This document shows positions 10,692 through 20,730 of a DNA stretch of 64,000 bases, in pieces. Numbering within the stretch: the stretch's first letter is position 1; each line of letters starts with the position of its first letter. The stretch lies in NCBI GenBank assembly GCA_947488545.1, contig CANKZE010000002.1, forward strand, positions 19,872-83,871, written 5' to 3'. Both the position numbers and the translations under genes were made by a program. The notes below the pieces were generated by a model. That model was not told the DNA's origin and ran no database searches. It saw only the letters and a list, made by a program, of their open reading frames with translations. Source of the DNA: Bacteroidota bacterium (GTDB lineage: Bacteria > Bacteroidota > Bacteroidia > Flavobacteriales > Flavobacteriaceae).

Positions 10692-11768
10692 TTAAAATAC
10701 CTCACTCGCTTCTTTCAATTTCTCCATGTTGTTAACCAATTGTAATTCGTCAACAATTTTTTGAATATCACCATTCATAATATTTCCTAAATCATATAAA
10801 GTCAAACCTACTCGGTGATCAGTTACACGACCTTGAGAATAATTATACGTTCTAATTTTTGCCGAACGGTCTCCAGAACTTACTTGAGACGAACGCTTTG
10901 TAGCATCTTCAGCTTGTTTTTTAGCCAATTCTTGTTCGTATAATCTAGAACGTAAAACGTCCATTGCTTTGTCTTTATTCTTGTGTTGCGATTTTTGATC
11001 CTGACATTGCGCTACCAAACCAGTTGGAACGTGCGTTAAACGAACAGCCGATTTTGTAGTATTTACCGATTGTCCTCCAGGTCCTGACGAACAGAAGAAA
11101 TCAATTCGAACATCATTCATATCAATTTGAACATCAAATTCCTCTGCTTCTGGAAGTACCATAACCGTTGCTGCAGAAGTATGAACCCGACCTTGTGTTT
11201 CTGTTTGAGGTACACGCTGAACACGGTGAACTCCAGCTTCAAATTTTAATGTACCATAAACATCCTCACCGGTAACTTCAAAAATAACCTCTTTAAATCC
11301 ACCAGAAGTTCCTTCGTTTATATCAACCACAGAAGTTCTCCAACCTCTATTTTCACAATATTTAGTATACATTCTAAACAAATCACCGGCAAAAATACTC
11401 GCTTCATCACCACCCGTTCCGGCTCTAATCTCCACCATCACGTTTTTAGCATCCTCGGCATCTTTTGGAATCAAAAGAAATTTTATTTCATCTTCTAAAA
11501 TTGGTAATCTCTCTTTCGCTTCCTCCAATTGCATTTTTGCCATTTCAGTCATATCGGCGTCACTCCCATCGGAAATAATCTCGTTTGCTTCATCAATATT
11601 ACCCAAAACCACAATGTATTCATTGCGTTTATCGGCCAGCGCTTTCAAACTTTTATATTCCTGATTCAATTGTACATAACGCTTTTGATCGCTAATCACA
11701 TCGGGTTGAATAATCAAATCCGATATCTCATCGAAACGTTGTTTTACTATTTGAAGTCTGTCTAACAT
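10692..11768 (-). CDS. prfA: Peptide chain release factor 1
   Basis: GGQ region [24 protein letters not shown] and RF1-type [25 protein letters not shown]. Confidence 0.96.
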   Translation of the reverse strand: MLDRLQIVKQRFDEISDLIIQPDVISDQKRYVQLNQEYKSLKALADKRNEYIVVLGNIDEANEIISDGSDADMTEMAKMQLEEAKERLPILEDEIKFLLIPKDAEDAKNVMVEIRAGTGGDEASIFAGDLFRMYTKYCENRGWRTSVVDINEGTSGGFKEVIFEVTGEDVYGTLKFEAGVHRVQRVPQTETQGRVHTSAATVMVLPEAEEFDVQIDMNDVRIDFFCSSGPGGQSVNTTKSAVRLTHVPTGLVAQCQDQKSQHKNKDKAMDVLRSRLYEQELAKKQAEDATKRSSQVSSGDRSAKIRTYNYSQGRVTDHRVGLTLYDLGNIMNGDIQKIVDELQLVNNMEKLKEASEVF

Positions 11769-11845
11769 TTTGTTTTTTCCTTATTTAAGTGCGCAAATTT
11801 ACAAAAAATAGTTGATAATATAAAGTATTCAATTTATGATTTTTT

Positions 11846-11914
11846 GGAGCTATTTCCTGCTGTACGCTATATCCACGCTAAAAAGCGTGGGATAACGCTT
11901 CCATCAGGGCTAGG
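11846..11914 (-). repeat. Dispersed intergenic hairpin repeat, copy B (inverted relative to copy A)
   Basis: Reverse complement CCTAGCCCTGATGGAAGCGTTATCCCACGCTTTTTAGCGTGGATATAGCGTACAGCAGGAAATAGCTCC aligns to 6207..6272; stem conserved, loop differs. Confidence 0.85.
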
Positions 11915-12125
11915 GCTTTAGTATTCCAAATTATTATTAATTGTAAATTAAATCTATCCATGATTTTCAGATTTTCAAAAGAATAAAAATTACTATTAAT
12001 AATTGTTCAAAATAACTTTTGAAATACAAAAATCAGTAATTACATTTGAATATTATTTATAATTAGTCTGAATAATTAAAAAAAGCATCTCTTTTTGATT
12101 CTTTTTTACCACTTTGAATAAAGAA

Positions 12126-12162
12126 TTAAAAAAAGGCTGTCGAAATGGACAGCCTTTTTTTA
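12126..12162. terminator. Bidirectional terminator-like hairpin
   Basis: AAAAAAAGGCTGTCGAAATGGACAGCCTTTTTTT. Confidence 0.85.
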
Positions 12163-12178
12163 ATTGTAATTTAACTAA

Positions 12179-12694
12179 TTACATTTTCTTCATTTGCTCT
12201 TTCATCATTGAAATTTGATCTTTAAGCATGTTTTGTTTGTCTAATTTCTTGGCTTCATTTAATAAATTAGTAGCTTCTAATTTTCTTCTTCTTGACATTG
12301 CAACCCCAGCCAAATTTAATTTTGCAACAGCTAAATCCATATCCATAGACAAACCAAATTCGATTGCTTTCTTAAAATATTTTTCAGCTTGAATTAAATT
12401 AGTTTGCGAAAGCATGATTCCGTGAAGGTAATTATAATACCCTTGTTGTTTACGAATTAAGGCAGTTTCAGGATTATTAATACGTGCCAACCATTTTTGA
12501 GCACCAGCAAAATCTTGCTTTCTTAACTTTAAAAAAGCCAGTAAAATAAACTCATTTTTAAAATATAAAAAGATTGGAAACAACGATAAGAAAATAAAGA
12601 AAATACCATTTCCGATTTCTCCGTCTATAAAACTCCAAATACCTAAACCTATTATAAGAGTCGCTAAAATTAGTTTGATGTTTTTATGAAACAT
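12179..12694 (-). CDS. Membrane-anchored TPR-like protein
   Basis: Two N-terminal TM segments followed by helical repeat (AEKYFKKAIEFGLSMDMDLAVAKLNLAGVAMSRRRKLEATNLL). Confidence 0.7.
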   Translation of the reverse strand: MFHKNIKLILATLIIGLGIWSFIDGEIGNGIFFIFLSLFPIFLYFKNEFILLAFLKLRKQDFAGAQKWLARINNPETALIRKQQGYYNYLHGIMLSQTNLIQAEKYFKKAIEFGLSMDMDLAVAKLNLAGVAMSRRRKLEATNLLNEAKKLDKQNMLKDQISMMKEQMKKM

Positions 12695-12757
12695 AATAAA
12701 TGATTAATTGTTTTTGCAAAGATAGTAAAAGGAATTTAAAATATTTTTACAAAACTA

Positions 12758-12788
12758 CTTGCAAAGAATAAAACTCTTTGTATATTTG
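12758..12788 (+). promoter_or_regulatory. Bacteroidota-type promoter upstream of rpmH
   Basis: CTTG (-33 region, 12758-12761), 19-bp spacer, TATATTTG (-7, consensus TAnnTTTG) at 12781-12788. Confidence 0.6.
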
Positions 12789-12860
12789 CACTCGGTTTTA
12801 GAAATAGATATTAAAAAACCAATCAAGATATTTTAATACAAGATTTAAAGATAACAAACA

Positions 12861-13022
12861 ATGAGCAAAAGAACGTTTCAACCATCGAAAAGAAAGAGAA
12901 GAAATAAGCACGGATTTATGGACAGAATGGCTTCTGCTAATGGAAGAAAAGTCCTTGCTCGTAGAAGAGCTAAAGGAAGACATAAGTTGACTGTTTCATC
13001 TGAACCAAGACACAAAAAATAA
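12861..13022 (+). CDS. rpmH: 50S ribosomal protein L34 (below the length cutoff of the supplied ORF track)
   Basis: Translation [53 protein letters not shown] (53 aa) is a clear L34. Confidence 0.97.
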
Positions 13023-13041
13023 TGTTTATTTAAACATATAT

Positions 13042-13075
13042 AAAGGCGTTACTGTTATTAGTATCGCCTTTTTTT
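13042..13075 (+). terminator. Terminator downstream of rpmH
   Basis: AAAGGCGTTACTGTTATTAGTATCGCCTTTTTTT. Confidence 0.7.
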
Positions 13076-13145
13076 ATATCTTTAAACTAAAAAATAAATT
13101 AAGGTTAAAAAAAAATAAAACTAACTACACAACACACACCTACAA

Positions 13146-15998
13146 ATGCCAAAAGACAATTCAATAAAATCGATTTTAATTATAGGCTCAGGACCTATCG
13201 TTATTGGGCAAGCCTGTGAATTTGATTATGCAGGATCACAATCTGCTCGTTCCATTCGTGAAGAAGGAATAGAAGTAATTTTGATCAATTCAAATCCAGC
13301 AACTATTATGACCGACCCTTCAATGGCCGATCATATTTATTTAAAACCATTAACTACAAAATCGATCATTGAAATTCTGAAAGAACATCCACAAATTGAT
13401 GCTGTTTTACCAACAATGGGTGGACAAACGGCTTTGAATTTATGTTTGGAAGCAGATGAAAAAGGAATTTGGGAAGATTTTGGTGTGCGATTAATAGGTG
13501 TAGATATTAATGCAATCAATATTACTGAAGATCGTGAGCAATTCAAACAATTATTAGCTAAAATTGGAGTTCCTACCGCGCCTGCAAAAACAGCAACTTC
13601 TTTCTTAAAAGGTAAAGAAATCGCTCAGGAATTTGGATTTCCATTGGTAATCAGACCTTCATTTACCTTGGGTGGAACAGGTGCTGCATTTGTTCACCAT
13701 AAAGAAGAATTTGATGAATTATTGACACGAGGTTTGGAAGCTTCACCAATTCACGAAGTCTTAATTGACAAGGCATTAATTGGTTGGAAAGAATACGAAT
13801 TAGAACTTTTACGTGATAAAAATGACAATGTTGTAATTATCTGTTCTATCGAAAATATGGATCCAATGGGAATTCATACTGGCGATAGTATTACGGTTGC
13901 TCCTGCGATGACTTTATCGGATACTACTTTCCAAAAAATGCGAGATATGGCCATTTTGATGATGAGAAGTATTGGTAATTTTGCTGGAGGATGTAACGTA
14001 CAATTTGCAGTTTCACCTGATGAAAAAGAAGATATTGTTGCTATTGAAATTAACCCTCGTGTGTCTAGATCTTCCGCATTAGCTTCAAAAGCAACAGGTT
14101 ATCCAATCGCGAAAATTGCTTCAAAATTGGCTTTAGGATACAATTTAGATGAATTACAAAATCAAATTACTAAATCTACATCTGCATTATTCGAACCAAC
14201 ATTAGATTATGTAATTGTAAAAATACCACGTTGGAATTTCGACAAATTTGAAGGTGCCGACAGAACTTTAGGCCTACAAATGAAATCTGTGGGAGAAGTA
14301 ATGGGAATTGGACGTTCCTTCCAAGAAGCTTTACATAAAGCAACCCAATCATTAGAAATTAAAAGAAATGGGCTTGGCGCGGATGGAAAAGGATATAAAA
14401 ACTACGAACAAATTATAGAGAAACTAACTTATGCTAGTTGGGATCGCGTATTTGTAATTTATGATGCTATTGCAATGGGAATTCCGTTGAGCAGAATTCA
14501 TGAAATTACAAAAATTGACATGTGGTTTTTGAAACAATATGAAGAGTTATTTACTTTACAAAAAGAAATTTCCAATTTTACAGTAGATACTTTACCAAAA
14601 GAATTATTATTAGAAGCCAAACAAAAAGGTTTCGCAGACCGCCAAATTGCTCACATGATGGGTTGTTTAGAAAGTCAGGTTTACAAGTTGCGTGAAGAGA
14701 AAAATGTAAAAAGAGTTTACAAATTGGTGGATACTTGTGCTGCGGAATTTAAAGCTAAAACACCTTACTACTACTCTACTTTTGAAGCAGAAATTGAGAC
14801 TGCCAATGGAACAAAATATGTTGACAACGAAAGTGTTGTAACTGATAAGAAAAAAATAGTAGTTTTAGGCTCTGGGCCAAATAGAATTGGGCAAGGAATT
14901 GAATTTGATTACTCTTGTGTTCACGGAGTTTTAGCTGCTGCAGAATGTGGCTATGAGACGATAATGATCAATTGTAATCCAGAAACGGTTTCAACCGATT
15001 TTGATACAGCCGATAAATTGTATTTTGAACCTGTATTCTGGGAACATATTTACGACATCATCCGACACGAAAAACCAGAAGGTGTAATTGTTCAATTAGG
15101 TGGACAAACCGCACTAAAATTGGCTGAAAAACTATCTAAACACGGAATAAAAATTATTGGAACTAGTTTCGACGCTCTAGATTTAGCGGAAGATAGAGGT
15201 CGTTTTTCTGAACTATTAACTCAATTACAAATTCCTTTCCCAAAATTCGGAATTGCAGAAACTGCTGACGAAGCTTCACAATTGGCTGATGTATTAGATT
15301 TCCCACTTTTGGTTAGACCATCCTATGTATTGGGTGGTCAAGGGATGAAAATTGTAATCAACAAGCAAGAATTAGAAGAACATGTAATCGATTTATTAAA
15401 ATCTATTCCAGGAAATAAGCTGCTTTTAGACCATTATTTAGACGGTGCAATTGAAGCTGAAGCAGATGCAATTTGTGATGGTGAAAATGTATATATCATT
15501 GGAATAATGGAACACATTGAACCTTGCGGAGTGCATTCAGGTGATAGTAATGCCACTTTGCCTCCATTTAATCTTGGGGAATTTGTAATGCAACAAATTA
15601 AAGACCATACAAAAAAGATTGCTTTGGCGCTTAGAACTGTTGGTTTAATAAACATACAATTTGCTATAAAAGACGATACCGTTTACATTATTGAGGCCAA
15701 TCCTAGAGCTTCGAGAACTGTACCATTTATTGCAAAAGCTTATGGTGAACCGTATGTGAATTACGCTACTAAAGTAATGTTAGGTCATAATAAAGTAACC
15801 GATTTTAAATTCAATCCGCAGTTAAAAGGGTATGCAATTAAGCAACCTGTATTCTCATTCAGCAAATTCCATGGCGTAAATAAAGCGCTAGGGCCAGAAA
15901 TGAAATCCACTGGTGAGAGTATATTATTCATAGATGATTTAAAAGACGATCAATTCTATGAGTTGTATTCCAGAAGAAAAATGTATTTAAGTAAATAA
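13146..15998 (+). CDS. carB: Carbamoyl-phosphate synthase large subunit, lacking the C-terminal MGS-like allosteric domain
   Basis: Duplicated ATP-grasp halves (SILIIGSGPIVIGQACEFDYAG; VVLGSGPNRIGQGIEFDYSCVHG); protein ends shortly after GPEMKSTGES at 950 aa. Confidence 0.95.
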   Translation: MPKDNSIKSILIIGSGPIVIGQACEFDYAGSQSARSIREEGIEVILINSNPATIMTDPSMADHIYLKPLTTKSIIEILKEHPQIDAVLPTMGGQTALNLCLEADEKGIWEDFGVRLIGVDINAINITEDREQFKQLLAKIGVPTAPAKTATSFLKGKEIAQEFGFPLVIRPSFTLGGTGAAFVHHKEEFDELLTRGLEASPIHEVLIDKALIGWKEYELELLRDKNDNVVIICSIENMDPMGIHTGDSITVAPAMTLSDTTFQKMRDMAILMMRSIGNFAGGCNVQFAVSPDEKEDIVAIEINPRVSRSSALASKATGYPIAKIASKLALGYNLDELQNQITKSTSALFEPTLDYVIVKIPRWNFDKFEGADRTLGLQMKSVGEVMGIGRSFQEALHKATQSLEIKRNGLGADGKGYKNYEQIIEKLTYASWDRVFVIYDAIAMGIPLSRIHEITKIDMWFLKQYEELFTLQKEISNFTVDTLPKELLLEAKQKGFADRQIAHMMGCLESQVYKLREEKNVKRVYKLVDTCAAEFKAKTPYYYSTFEAEIETANGTKYVDNESVVTDKKKIVVLGSGPNRIGQGIEFDYSCVHGVLAAAECGYETIMINCNPETVSTDFDTADKLYFEPVFWEHIYDIIRHEKPEGVIVQLGGQTALKLAEKLSKHGIKIIGTSFDALDLAEDRGRFSELLTQLQIPFPKFGIAETADEASQLADVLDFPLLVRPSYVLGGQGMKIVINKQELEEHVIDLLKSIPGNKLLLDHYLDGAIEAEADAICDGENVYIIGIMEHIEPCGVHSGDSNATLPPFNLGEFVMQQIKDHTKKIALALRTVGLINIQFAIKDDTVYIIEANPRASRTVPFIAKAYGEPYVNYATKVMLGHNKVTDFKFNPQLKGYAIKQPVFSFSKFHGVNKALGPEMKSTGESILFIDDLKDDQFYELYSRRKMYLSK

Positions 15999-16000
15999 AA

Positions 16001-16027
16001 AAAAGCCCCAAATTTGGGGCTTTTTTT
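16001..16027. terminator. Terminator between convergent carB and 16026..16460
   Basis: AAAAGCCCCAAATTTGGGGCTTTTTTT. Confidence 0.85.
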
Positions 16028-16460
16028 ATTCTATGTCTTTTATATATTCATCGTATTCGAGGTAAAACAATTCTAGAGCATTCATTTTTTCAAAAAAGAA
16101 ATCAAATATTTCATCCCAATATTTTGGATTGCTTACGCTAACATTCAATTTTTCGACCCAAATTCTACTAATTACTTTACCGTTTTCTAAACTAAAATTT
16201 TTCTCGAAAACTAGATCCGAAATAAACTCCTCCTCTAAAATATTTTTTAAGGATTCTAGTTTTTCAAAATATTGAATTCTCTTGATATCATTGCGGCTTT
16301 CAATATCTATTTGTACTTGTGCTTTAGTATTTTCAACATAAAATTTAAAAGAAAAATCTTTAATCTTAGTATTGTACAACAACCATTTCCGAGGATATTT
16401 ATTTGCAAATGAAACCCAAAACTCTCTTTTTAATCGTTGATTTTCTTCTTTACTATACAT
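16026..16460 (-). CDS. DUF4268-like protein
   Basis: 144 aa; FWVSFANKYPRKWLLYNTKIKDFSFKFYVENTKAQVQIDIE resembles DUF4268. Confidence 0.7.
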   Translation of the reverse strand: MYSKEENQRLKREFWVSFANKYPRKWLLYNTKIKDFSFKFYVENTKAQVQIDIESRNDIKRIQYFEKLESLKNILEEEFISDLVFEKNFSLENGKVISRIWVEKLNVSVSNPKYWDEIFDFFFEKMNALELFYLEYDEYIKDIE

Positions 16461-16563
16461 TTACTACTAATTTTTTATTGGTGTGTTGATTTTCAAATAG
16501 TTGTCAAATTCGAATTAATAATCTACATTTATAACTAATTAGCTGCAAAAATAGAACATCAAT

Positions 16564-17208
16564 ATGGATTTTTCAGATTTTTTAAAATATGTTCCAAAAA
16601 TAAAGCAAGAAAAACTTCTTGCTGAAGAGGCGCACTTAAAAATGGTGCCTTTTGAACGTATTTTAGAAGTCGAAAAAATCAATATTCCTTCGAATAATCC
16701 CAGAAAAGCAGCTGTAATGATGTTGATATATCCCAAAAATGATAAATCCCATTTGGCTTTAATTGTTAGGAACACCTATCCCGGAGTTCACTCAGCTCAA
16801 ATAGGTTTTCCGGGTGGGAAAGTCGAAATAGAAGATGAATCTTTAACTCATACCGCTTTAAGAGAAACACACGAAGAAATTGGAATTCATCCTGATAAAA
16901 TTGAGGTGATTAAAACATTTACAGCGGTTTTCATACCACCAAGCAATTTTATTGTTGCACCCTTTTTAGGAATTAGTCATAATGAATTAAAATTTACTGA
17001 GCAGGAAGAAGAAGTTGCAGGAATAATTGAATTTCCGTTACTCGATTTTTTGAATGACAAAACAATTGTAAATAAAATTATGGACACCTCTTATGGAAAT
17101 AATATAGAGGTTCCAACATTTAAAATTAACGAACATTATGTTTGGGGAGCTACCGCAATGATGATGAGCGAATTGAAAGAAGTACTAAAAAGTTCATTTA
17201 AAAATTAA
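16564..17208 (+). CDS. NUDIX hydrolase, CoA-pyrophosphatase-like
   Basis: NUDIX box GGKVEIEDESLTHTALRETHEEIGI. Confidence 0.92.
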   Translation: MDFSDFLKYVPKIKQEKLLAEEAHLKMVPFERILEVEKINIPSNNPRKAAVMMLIYPKNDKSHLALIVRNTYPGVHSAQIGFPGGKVEIEDESLTHTALRETHEEIGIHPDKIEVIKTFTAVFIPPSNFIVAPFLGISHNELKFTEQEEEVAGIIEFPLLDFLNDKTIVNKIMDTSYGNNIEVPTFKINEHYVWGATAMMMSELKEVLKSSFKN

Positions 17209-17242
17209 TTTGTAAATTAGCCTCCCTAATTGATAATAAAAT

Positions 17243-18016
17243 ATGGTTTTATTTAAAAGAAACCCTTTTGGACATATACTATTTATTAAAAAATGGTTAA
17301 TTCGAATATTCGGCGGTATCACTCATAAAAGATACCGTGGATTCAACCATTTACAAATTGAAGGCTCAGAAATTATCAAAACTTTACCGGAAACTAATGT
17401 GTTGTTTATATCCAATCACCAAACTTATTTTGCTGATGTGGTTGCAATGTTTCATGTATTTAACGCTAGTTTATCTGGGCGTGGTAATTCAATTAAGAAT
17501 GTAACCTATTTATGGAATCCTAAACTAAATATCTATTATGTAGCTGCAAAAGAAACCATGCATGCTGGATTATTACCTAAAATATTAGCTTATGCAGGGG
17601 CGATAACAGTTGAAAGAACTTGGCGTTCAAAAGGAAAAGATGTAACCGAAAAACGAGATGTTAATCCGAATGATACTGAAAACATTAGAATAGCATTGGA
17701 AGATGGATGGGTAATTACTTTTCCTCAGGGAACCACAAAATCGTTCAAACCAGTACGAAAAGGTACAGCTCACATCATAAAACAACATCGACCAATTGTT
17801 GTTCCAATTGTAATTGATGGTTTTAGACGCTCCTTTGATAAAAAAGGATTATTACTAAAAAAGAAAGGAATCCAACAATCATTTGTTATAAAAAAACCAT
17901 TGGAAATTGATTACGACATTGACACGATTGATCAAATTGTTGAAAAAGTAGAATTTGCCATAGAGCAACATCCTTCGTTTTTAAAAGTAGCGCCAGCTGA
18001 AGAAATTGAGAATTAA
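17243..18016 (+). CDS. PlsC-like 1-acylglycerol-phosphate acyltransferase family protein
   Basis: NHQTYFADV (HX4D-like) and FPQGTTKS motifs. Confidence 0.85.
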   Translation: MVLFKRNPFGHILFIKKWLIRIFGGITHKRYRGFNHLQIEGSEIIKTLPETNVLFISNHQTYFADVVAMFHVFNASLSGRGNSIKNVTYLWNPKLNIYYVAAKETMHAGLLPKILAYAGAITVERTWRSKGKDVTEKRDVNPNDTENIRIALEDGWVITFPQGTTKSFKPVRKGTAHIIKQHRPIVVPIVIDGFRRSFDKKGLLLKKKGIQQSFVIKKPLEIDYDIDTIDQIVEKVEFAIEQHPSFLKVAPAEEIEN

Positions 18017-18032
18017 TATATTGGCTTAAAGC

Positions 18033-19094
18033 CTATAAATTCTTGTTTTTATAATAGTTTACCAATAAATCTACAAATCTACTGTAGCCATCAATTCCGT
18101 CTTTTTGCTGGTTCATTTTAAGAAAGCGATCGTAAAATAGATGAAATCCTGTTTCTACAAATGATTCATAATTGTTCCAGAAATCTTCACTTTCCTTATA
18201 GTTTTTTATAATTCCTGGATGAACAGTTTTTAGTAGTTTTTTAAATTGAAGTTCATCTCTAAATCTCCAATTACTAAGACAATAATGTAAAGCGTGGCTG
18301 TAACCTGAATATTGGAAATAACTATTTTCATTATTAATTGAAGCCAAAAAGCCGATGAAATTCGCTTCACTTTCGGAAGCATAACCCAATTGGTGCGCCA
18401 TTTCATGAGTTACGGTTGTAGGAAAATTATACATTGGAATTTTATAGTTAACCTGAGCTTCATTTGTAAAAGGATTCAAATAACCACTAAAACCCATATA
18501 ACTTAAAGGCAAACTAAAAAGTGATTTTTTTACACTTGGATAACTGTAATTGAATGAAGGAATCTGTTTTGAAAGCGAATGGTAGCCCTTTAAATTCATT
18601 CCAAAAACTTGCTCCTGAGAATAGGGAAAAACAACCTTTAAAGAGTCACTTTTAGTAATTTGAGAATGAATAGCATTGGTTTTCGCAATTAATTTTTGGG
18701 TGAATTTTAATAAATCGTCATTGGAATACTCTTTTTCAATTTTTAGTTTTTCAAATAAAGGAACTCGATAATAATTCAAACCCCATAGAATATTAAAAAA
18801 GAAATAAAATATAGAAAAGTAGCTTAACACTTTAAGCAATCTGTCTTTCCATGATAATTTGATTGTTTTTCGATTTTTAAAATAACCAATTATTAATAAT
18901 ACAATTGCTATTAAATAACATAAATCTCCAACAGAAAAAGGTAGAAACCCAACAATTATCCTTGAAAAATTTGAAATATAGGCATAGAATCCGTTGCTAT
19001 AAAAACCTTCGATTAATTCAGGAAAAAACGAAATAAATTGCACAAATACAATTTGAATTAGTAACCCTAAAGGAAGATAATATTTTTTCTGCAT
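18033..19094 (-). CDS. DUF3810-like membrane protein with zinc-protease-like motif (start placed at MQKKYYLPLG; longer ORF to 19235 overlaps the divergent gene)
   Basis: N-terminal TM segments; TTVTHEMAHQLGYASESEANFIGFLAS contains an HExxH-type motif. Confidence 0.8.
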   Translation of the reverse strand: MQKKYYLPLGLLIQIVFVQFISFFPELIEGFYSNGFYAYISNFSRIIVGFLPFSVGDLCYLIAIVLLIIGYFKNRKTIKLSWKDRLLKVLSYFSIFYFFFNILWGLNYYRVPLFEKLKIEKEYSNDDLLKFTQKLIAKTNAIHSQITKSDSLKVVFPYSQEQVFGMNLKGYHSLSKQIPSFNYSYPSVKKSLFSLPLSYMGFSGYLNPFTNEAQVNYKIPMYNFPTTVTHEMAHQLGYASESEANFIGFLASINNENSYFQYSGYSHALHYCLSNWRFRDELQFKKLLKTVHPGIIKNYKESEDFWNNYESFVETGFHLFYDRFLKMNQQKDGIDGYSRFVDLLVNYYKNKNL

Positions 19095-19226
19095 GACTTG
19101 AAGATAGAATGTTAAAGTAACAAATTTTGTTGAATTATAAATTTTAAAATTATTGTTTTTTATTATAAAACTATCTTTCGTCTTTGTAACTTTGGAAAAT
19201 AAAACTAAGAAACTAAAAATATAGCG

Positions 19227-20690
19227 ATGAGTCAAGAAATTAGAAATCTAGAACCGAAAGCACTTTGGAATAAATTTGCCGATTTAAATGCAGTTCCTCG
19301 GCCTTCAAAAAAGGAAGAACGTGTAATTGAATTCATAAAAAATTTCGGAAATAATTTAGGTTTAGAAACTTTTGAAGATGAAATTCGAAATGTAATCATA
19401 AGAAAACCAGCCACTCCAGGAATGGAAAATAGAAAAGCGGTAGTTCTTCAAGGGCATTTGGATATGGTTCACCAAAAAAATTCTGATACTGTATTTGACT
19501 TTGACACACAAGGAATAGACATGTATGTTGATGGTGATTGGGTACGAGCTAGAGGAACAACATTAGGTGCAGATAATGGATTGGGGGTTGCGATGATCAT
19601 GGCTGTTTTAGAAAGTACCACGATGAAACATCCGGCAATTGAAGCTTTATTTACAATTGATGAAGAAACAGGAATGACAGGCGCTTTGAACCTAAAAGGC
19701 GGTGTTTTAAATGGCGAAATCCTGTTGAATATGGACACGGAAGAAGACGATGAAATTGATATAGGATGTGCCGGAGGAATTGATGTTACTGCGACTAGAA
19801 AATACAACGAAGAAGAAACTCCTGAAGGATCAGTTGGATATACAATTACGGTGAAAGGGCTTAATGGCGGTCACTCTGGAATGGATATTCATAAAGGATT
19901 AGGGAACGCAAATAAAATCATGAACCGTTTATTGTTTGATGGTTTTGAGAATTTTGGACTTCAAATTGCTGAAATAAATGGTGGGAGTTTGAGAAACGCG
20001 ATTCCTAGAGAAAGCGTTGCAAAAATTATTGTAGCTCAAATGTATGATGAGGCTTACGTTTTTGATATGCAAGAAATTATCAATGATATCAAAAATGAAT
20101 ATAAAACTACTGAACCAAACTTAGTTATTGAAATTACAAAATCGGAATTACCGAGTAAAGTAATGGATTTAGGGGTTCAAGAAGGTATTATTCGTTCGAT
20201 TTATGCAGCTCATAATGGAGTTTATAGAATGAGCGCTGACATGGAAGATTTGGTTGAAACTTCAAATAATGTGGCTCGAGTAATCATTAAAGAAGGTGAA
20301 ATTACAATTGGCTGTTTAACCCGTTCATCTGTTGAAACTTCGAAGTTTGATTTAGCGAATTCCTTACGTTCAGTATTTGAATTGTGTGGTTGCGAAGTAA
20401 CTTTATCTGGTTCTTATCCAGGATGGACTCCAAATGTAAATTCGGAAATTCTTGATGTTTTAGTTTCAATATATGAAAAACAAAACAACGAAAAACCAAA
20501 AGTGGTAGCTTGTCACGCAGGTTTAGAATGTGGGATTTTAGGAACTAATTATCCTGATATGGACATGATTTCATTTGGACCAACAATACATGGAGCTCAC
20601 TCTCCAGATGAAAGAGCAAGTATTAAATCGGCTCAGAAATTTTGGAAATTTGTATTAGAAATATTAGAGAATATTCCAATGAAAAAATAA
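19227..20690 (+). CDS. pepD: Aminoacyl-histidine dipeptidase (M20 family)
   Basis: VVLQGHLDMVHQKN, GTTLGADNGLGVAM, FTIDEETGMTGALNL, GGHSGMDIHKGLGNANK. Confidence 0.93.
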   Translation: MSQEIRNLEPKALWNKFADLNAVPRPSKKEERVIEFIKNFGNNLGLETFEDEIRNVIIRKPATPGMENRKAVVLQGHLDMVHQKNSDTVFDFDTQGIDMYVDGDWVRARGTTLGADNGLGVAMIMAVLESTTMKHPAIEALFTIDEETGMTGALNLKGGVLNGEILLNMDTEEDDEIDIGCAGGIDVTATRKYNEEETPEGSVGYTITVKGLNGGHSGMDIHKGLGNANKIMNRLLFDGFENFGLQIAEINGGSLRNAIPRESVAKIIVAQMYDEAYVFDMQEIINDIKNEYKTTEPNLVIEITKSELPSKVMDLGVQEGIIRSIYAAHNGVYRMSADMEDLVETSNNVARVIIKEGEITIGCLTRSSVETSKFDLANSLRSVFELCGCEVTLSGSYPGWTPNVNSEILDVLVSIYEKQNNEKPKVVACHAGLECGILGTNYPDMDMISFGPTIHGAHSPDERASIKSAQKFWKFVLEILENIPMKK

Positions 20691-20695
20691 ATGAT

Positions 20696-20730
20696 AAAAA
20701 AACGCCCTAATTAACGGGCGTTTTTTTTTA
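20696..20730. terminator. Terminator between convergent genes
   Basis: AACGCCCTAATTAACGGGCGTTTTTTTTT. Confidence 0.85.

Noticed and set aside
12798-12983. ORF on minus strand, 61 aa
   Set aside because: Antisense to rpmH, which is the true gene.
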